A stretch of 9,604 bases of DNA from Alphaproteobacteria bacterium HGW-Alphaproteobacteria-13 (GTDB lineage: Bacteria > Pseudomonadota > Alphaproteobacteria > Sphingomonadales > Sphingomonadaceae), in assembly GCA_002842935.1 (NCBI GenBank), contig PHEM01000099.1, positions 1 through 9,604 of the forward strand, written 5' to 3'. A program made the translations under genes and the position numbers. Below the pieces are notes generated by a model that was not told the origin of the DNA, searched no databases, and saw only the letters and a program-made list of their open reading frames with translations. Shown here piece by piece: positions 6,383 to 9,604 of this stretch (its first letter is position 1; every line of letters starts with the position of its first letter).

Positions 6383-6907
6383 TCAAAGCAAATCGGAAAG
6401 CATGTCTTGTAGCTCCGCTTCGGCGTCCTTCATTCGCGCCGACGCATATTCGATGCAAAGACTCGTGTCGTTCGAACTGAGACCGCTTATGCCAAGAAAG
6501 AGGCTTTCAAGGTCTTCGGGAAGTGCATCGGAATTTTCAGCCTCCCAAATGATAAAGCAGTGGCGTTCGTTGGCCGTGAGAGCTTGTGCCCAGTCTCTCG
6601 GTTCATCCCAGATGGAACCCGGCAACAATTCGTCATGCGCAGTCCCAAGCCCGTAGCGCTTCGACAACTGATTATGGATTTGATCTTTCAGTTGCCGAGC
6701 TTGTGCCCCGTATGAATCGTTCTCCATCGTCGGCGAAATGGCCTTGATCCAAAACACCCCGATTCCGGGCGTGGCTTGCACGACATAGGTTGAGAAACTC
6801 GGATGCACCTTTGGTGGCGTAACGCTGTACCGGCCTTGCCCGAGGTCGCTGAGGATTTCCAACTGATCGATGGGCGAATACATTTCTATTCCGAATGGCG
6901 CTGTCAT
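6383..6907 (-). CDS. Uncharacterised 174-residue protein downstream of the helicase-nuclease
   Basis: The product has no signal peptide or membrane segment and looks soluble and acidic. Visible blocks are TPPKVHPSFSTYVVQATPGIGVFWIKAI (31-58), a helical stretch QARQLKDQIHNQLSKRYGLG (69-88), GSIWDEPRDWAQAL (97-110), CFIIWEAE (117-124) and an acidic C-terminal helix. The order 'VTPPK..HP.F..Y', 'KYG', 'SIW.EPRDW' resembles a family of conserved hypothetical proteins that I remember from varied bacteria, with no known function; this is recollection, not a search. The ATG at 6907-6905 is preceded by GGAAGA ending about 6 bases upstream, and starts 26 bp after the stop of the helicase gene on the same strand, so the two are probably co-transcribed. 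GC is well below the core genes. It could be an accessory or immunity partner of the helicase, or an unrelated passenger. Confidence 0.8.
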   Translation of the reverse strand: MTAPFGIEMYSPIDQLEILSDLGQGRYSVTPPKVHPSFSTYVVQATPGIGVFWIKAISPTMENDSYGAQARQLKDQIHNQLSKRYGLGTAHDELLPGSIWDEPRDWAQALTANERHCFIIWEAENSDALPEDLESLFLGISGLSSNDTSLCIEYASARMKDAEAELQDMLSDLL

Positions 6908-6933
6908 GCTTTCTTCCGTTTCTCTAATTGGCG

Positions 6934-9604
6934 TTATCCAGCCAATCCCCGAACCAAGCGTGCCTGCAAGTCTGATCCGACGCGGCGATACCCTAACAAT
7001 CGCGCCGCGAACCTTATCAGGTCTGCATCTGATCCCCCGGCATTGTCGTCTCGTGCCATGGCTAACGCCGCACGAATCTCAAGCATCGAAATGGAATCGG
7101 CCTTGAGGGTCGCGCCACTCTCCGCGCTCCGATCTCGCACCGGAGGGGAATCGCGCTGCTCCGTGACAAACCAGAAATCGTCATCTGAGTGCAAATGCGA
7201 CGCTGCTCGGCGCTGTGCATTAAGTGCCTGTCTTGCAGCGGCCAAGATTCTCCGCCCCGCCTTTTCTCGCCCAAAGCAGGTCGCTATTCGTCGGGCTACC
7301 TCATCGGTGGAGACTGGCCCCTCAACTTCGACAATTTTTAGCGCCAGCGAGCCGAGTATGGAAATCGGCGCTTCGTGAGGCTCAAGGTGGCTGCTCACCG
7401 GAAAATGCGCACGTACATATGGCGGCATCGCCCGCTCTACAGCAGGGGGGATCACGAGGGGCTCAATCGGAGGAGCCTCGGCATCAGGTATCTGGCGTGT
7501 CGTATTCGCACCTGCGATTTGGATCACGGCACTCTTTTCAAGAGCCTCGACAAGAGCCACTCGCAATCGTTCGACTTCTGTTTGACGATTGTAGAACCAG
7601 TCGGTGCTCCATATCCGATGGAAGCGCCACCCAAGGTGCTCAAGAACATCCTGCCTCAGTCGGTCGCGTTCGCGTGCCCACAATGCAGAATGATAGGTTG
7701 CGCCGTCACATTCGACTGCGAGCAAATAGGTGCCTGGCTTGTCAGGATGTCGCACACCTATATCGATTCGGAAGCCCGCAGAGCCGACTTGTGGATCAGC
7801 GAGATATCCGAACGATCTGATGACGTCGGCAACGTCTTCTTCGAAGGGGGTATCGGCTTCCTCGCCGGTTATAACTGCATCATCGAGTTTGCCGGACTTG
7901 GCGAACTCCAGAAACCGACGCAATATACGGGGGCCTTCCCGTGATACACGGCTGGCATCGATATCTCCTGGATCGAACGAAGCGAACACTTCGCACCTGA
8001 TTCGTGCACGCGTAAAAAGAACATTCAGACGGCGTTCGCCGCCTTCCCCGTTGACCGGCCCAAAGGTCATGCTGGTCAAGCGCCCGCCTGCAATCGTCGG
8101 TCCATAACCTACACTGACCAAGATCACATCGCGCTCATCCCCTTGCACGTTTTCGATATTCTTGACGAACAAGTCTTCAGACTGACCTTCACGAAGAAAC
8201 GTGTCCAGAGATGCATCAGTGCGCCGAGCCAGTTCAAGCAGTTCAGTGATGGTGTTTTTCTGGGCAGACGAAAAGGTTACAATCCCAAGCGACAAATCGG
8301 GATGCGCTCGTGCATGTTCCGTCACACGGCGTACAATTGCTTCGCCCTCTTTGCGATTGTCGCGCTTGCCGCCCTTGTCATAAACGCCATCGACCTTCGT
8401 GAAAATCAAACCGTAGGCCGGGTCTTCCTGTAGGGGAGACGGAGGAAGGATGAGCCCGTCATCATAGAATTCACGATTTGAAACACGTATCAAGGATGGA
8501 TCACGCGAGCGATAGTGCCACTGCAGCATTCGTGATGACAGTCCACGGGCCTCGCACAGCGACAATATGCTTTCGAGTGATCCGAGCGCCGCCGCGCCGC
8601 CAAGCAAATCCTCTTCGCCTTCCTCCGGTTCATCCTCCTCATCGTCATCGCCTGCAACGAGGCGGTCGAAAAAGGACGATGGCGGCAACTGCTTTTGATC
8701 ACCGACGACGACGATTTGGCGAGCACGTGCTATCGCGCCGAGAGCGTCCTCGGGCCGCACTTGGCTGGCCTCATCAATCACCAGAAGGTCAAAGCTGAGC
8801 CGCCCCGGCGTAAGATACTGAGCGACGGAAATCGGGCTCATCAGCAAGACGGGTTTGATGCGTTGAAGCGCGGTGGGGGCCTGCTGAAATAGTCGTCGAA
8901 GTGCTATGTGCGCCCGCCTTTTCCCGATCTCACCTCTCACAACTTTCATTTCGCCCAGAGCCCCTTGGGGCACTTGGACAAGATGAGCTGCACGGATAGC
9001 CGTGACGTTTTCCTTCAATCGGCGACGTTCTAGCCGAGCGAACTCGTCGGAGAGCGCATGTCGGTCCAAGGTGCCGATTTCCTTGAGGGCGGGCGACGCA
9101 GTAATGGCCTCACGCCACAATCGTTCAGCACGTGCAAACTTGAATTCGACCACCGCCGCGCTGCCATCAAGGTCGCCATCGGCAATGCGGGCAACCAGTT
9201 CTGCGACACCGCATGCGGTTAAACCCTTCTCCAATCCGCATAGTCTCGACCATTCGGCATAACGGTCGGTTGACGCTGCCATCGTCGCAAGTCGCCTATT
9301 GATATCCATCAGATCAACATCGTCGAGTTCGACATCAAGTGTCTCAGGATCAAGCTGAACCATGGACACGGCCTTGTGTATCGCCGCCCGCGCTAAGGGA
9401 GCTTGTCTATCCAGTCGATCAATCAGGGATTCCAAGGTTGAGGTATCGCGGCCAAGAGCCACGGCACGATCCGCCGCGATCGTCAAAGGCGCTCGTCGTA
9501 CTTTCGCCTGTCCGCCGTCAGCACCAATGGCACAGATTTGAGGTTGTGATTTAAGGAGGATTTGGGCTTCGTCGTAGTGACGAAGGAACGAAGATGAAGC
9601 CCAA
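6934..9604 (-). CDS. SF1 helicase with Vsr-like nuclease and DUF3320 domains, 5' end beyond the window
   Basis: A large DNA/RNA helicase fused to a nuclease, of the type DUF4011-helicase-nuclease-DUF3320. A TTG lies at 9486 but the frame is open for 39 more codons to the window edge, so the gene starts outside; the Walker A motif and any DUF4011 domain would be there. Numbered from that TTG: MSPISVAQYL (216-225), Walker B DEAS (238-241), motif III GDQKQLPP (262-269), WHYRSRD (323-329), motif V ENVQGDERDVI (445-455), motif VI RRLNVLFTRAR (485-495). A PD-(D/E)XK-like Vsr/MTES_1575 domain follows: FEEDV (548-552), FRIDIGV (572-578, D575), VECDGATYH (591-599), RDRLRQDVL (607-615), GWRFHRIWS (619-627). 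The tail (about 704-850) looks like DUF3320, with EIRAALAMA and RFAARLLGYRR. Comparable proteins occur in defence islands. The stop is TAA at 6936-6934. Confidence 0.92.
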   Translation of the reverse strand, partial: WASSSFLRHYDEAQILLKSQPQICAIGADGGQAKVRRAPLTIAADRAVALGRDTSTLESLIDRLDRQAPLARAAIHKAVSMVQLDPETLDVELDDVDLMDINRRLATMAASTDRYAEWSRLCGLEKGLTACGVAELVARIADGDLDGSAAVVEFKFARAERLWREAITASPALKEIGTLDRHALSDEFARLERRRLKENVTAIRAAHLVQVPQGALGEMKVVRGEIGKRRAHIALRRLFQQAPTALQRIKPVLLMSPISVAQYLTPGRLSFDLLVIDEASQVRPEDALGAIARARQIVVVGDQKQLPPSSFFDRLVAGDDDEEDEPEEGEEDLLGGAAALGSLESILSLCEARGLSSRMLQWHYRSRDPSLIRVSNREFYDDGLILPPSPLQEDPAYGLIFTKVDGVYDKGGKRDNRKEGEAIVRRVTEHARAHPDLSLGIVTFSSAQKNTITELLELARRTDASLDTFLREGQSEDLFVKNIENVQGDERDVILVSVGYGPTIAGGRLTSMTFGPVNGEGGERRLNVLFTRARIRCEVFASFDPGDIDASRVSREGPRILRRFLEFAKSGKLDDAVITGEEADTPFEEDVADVIRSFGYLADPQVGSAGFRIDIGVRHPDKPGTYLLAVECDGATYHSALWARERDRLRQDVLEHLGWRFHRIWSTDWFYNRQTEVERLRVALVEALEKSAVIQIAGANTTRQIPDAEAPPIEPLVIPPAVERAMPPYVRAHFPVSSHLEPHEAPISILGSLALKIVEVEGPVSTDEVARRIATCFGREKAGRRILAAARQALNAQRRAASHLHSDDDFWFVTEQRDSPPVRDRSAESGATLKADSISMLEIRAALAMARDDNAGGSDADLIRFAARLLGYRRVGSDLQARLVRGLAG

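Noticed and set aside
6216..6458. Minus-strand ORF of 80 codons across the tRNA remnant
   Set aside because: It ends in the antisense of the tRNA T arm and acceptor, overlaps the 3' end of the 174-residue protein gene, and has no recognisable features. It is a typical false ORF near tRNA sequence.
7375..7944. Plus-strand ORF of 189 codons opposite the helicase gene
   Set aside because: It lies opposite the nuclease domain of a strongly supported gene and shows no protein motif of its own.
9484..9486. TTG as the start of the helicase-nuclease gene
   Set aside because: The reading frame stays open for 39 further codons to the window edge, no clear ribosome site precedes the TTG, and the Walker A region expected before the helicase motifs is missing. 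The gene is therefore cut by the window.

Overview
The window looks like a chromosome segment of a high-GC alphaproteobacterium, most likely a sphingomonad (Sphingomonas, Sphingopyxis, Novosphingobium or a relative). The reasons are the roughly 70% GC core genes, a glycine decarboxylase split into two subunits, and intergenic palindromes of a type I recall as common in sphingomonad genomes. No 16S or other species marker is present, so the genus is an inference.

Bases 3-4740 hold a complete glycine cleavage locus on the + strand in the order gcvT, gcvH, gcvPA, gcvPB. The P-protein halves decarboxylate glycine and load the aminomethyl group on the lipoyl-lysine of GcvH. GcvT then passes the one-carbon unit to tetrahydrofolate. 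The L-protein (lipoamide dehydrogenase) is not in view. gcvT and gcvH are 3 bp apart, while the gcvH/gcvPA and gcvPA/gcvPB gaps are each filled by an inverted-repeat (REP/REPIN-like) element.

Bases 4737-6154 continue on the same strand with three tightly packed genes: a small three-pass membrane protein whose TTG start overlaps the gcvPB stop, an ABA4-like (DUF4281) membrane protein, and a DUF938 methyltransferase overlapping it by ATGA. The last third of the methyltransferase gene abruptly changes base composition and codon use although the protein stays intact.

At 6197-6244 lies the 3' part of a tRNA-Thr(CGT) gene without its 5' half, which is the usual footprint of a tRNA-targeting integrative element. 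To its right the DNA drops to about 55-58% GC and carries two minus-strand genes. The larger (9604 to 6934, cut by the window edge) encodes the C-terminal two-thirds or so of a superfamily 1 helicase with a Vsr-like nuclease domain and a DUF3320 tail, an architecture linked to phage defence. The smaller (6907 to 6383) follows 26 bp later and encodes an uncharacterised 174-residue protein. No integrase, transposase, CRISPR array, rRNA or intact tRNA was seen.
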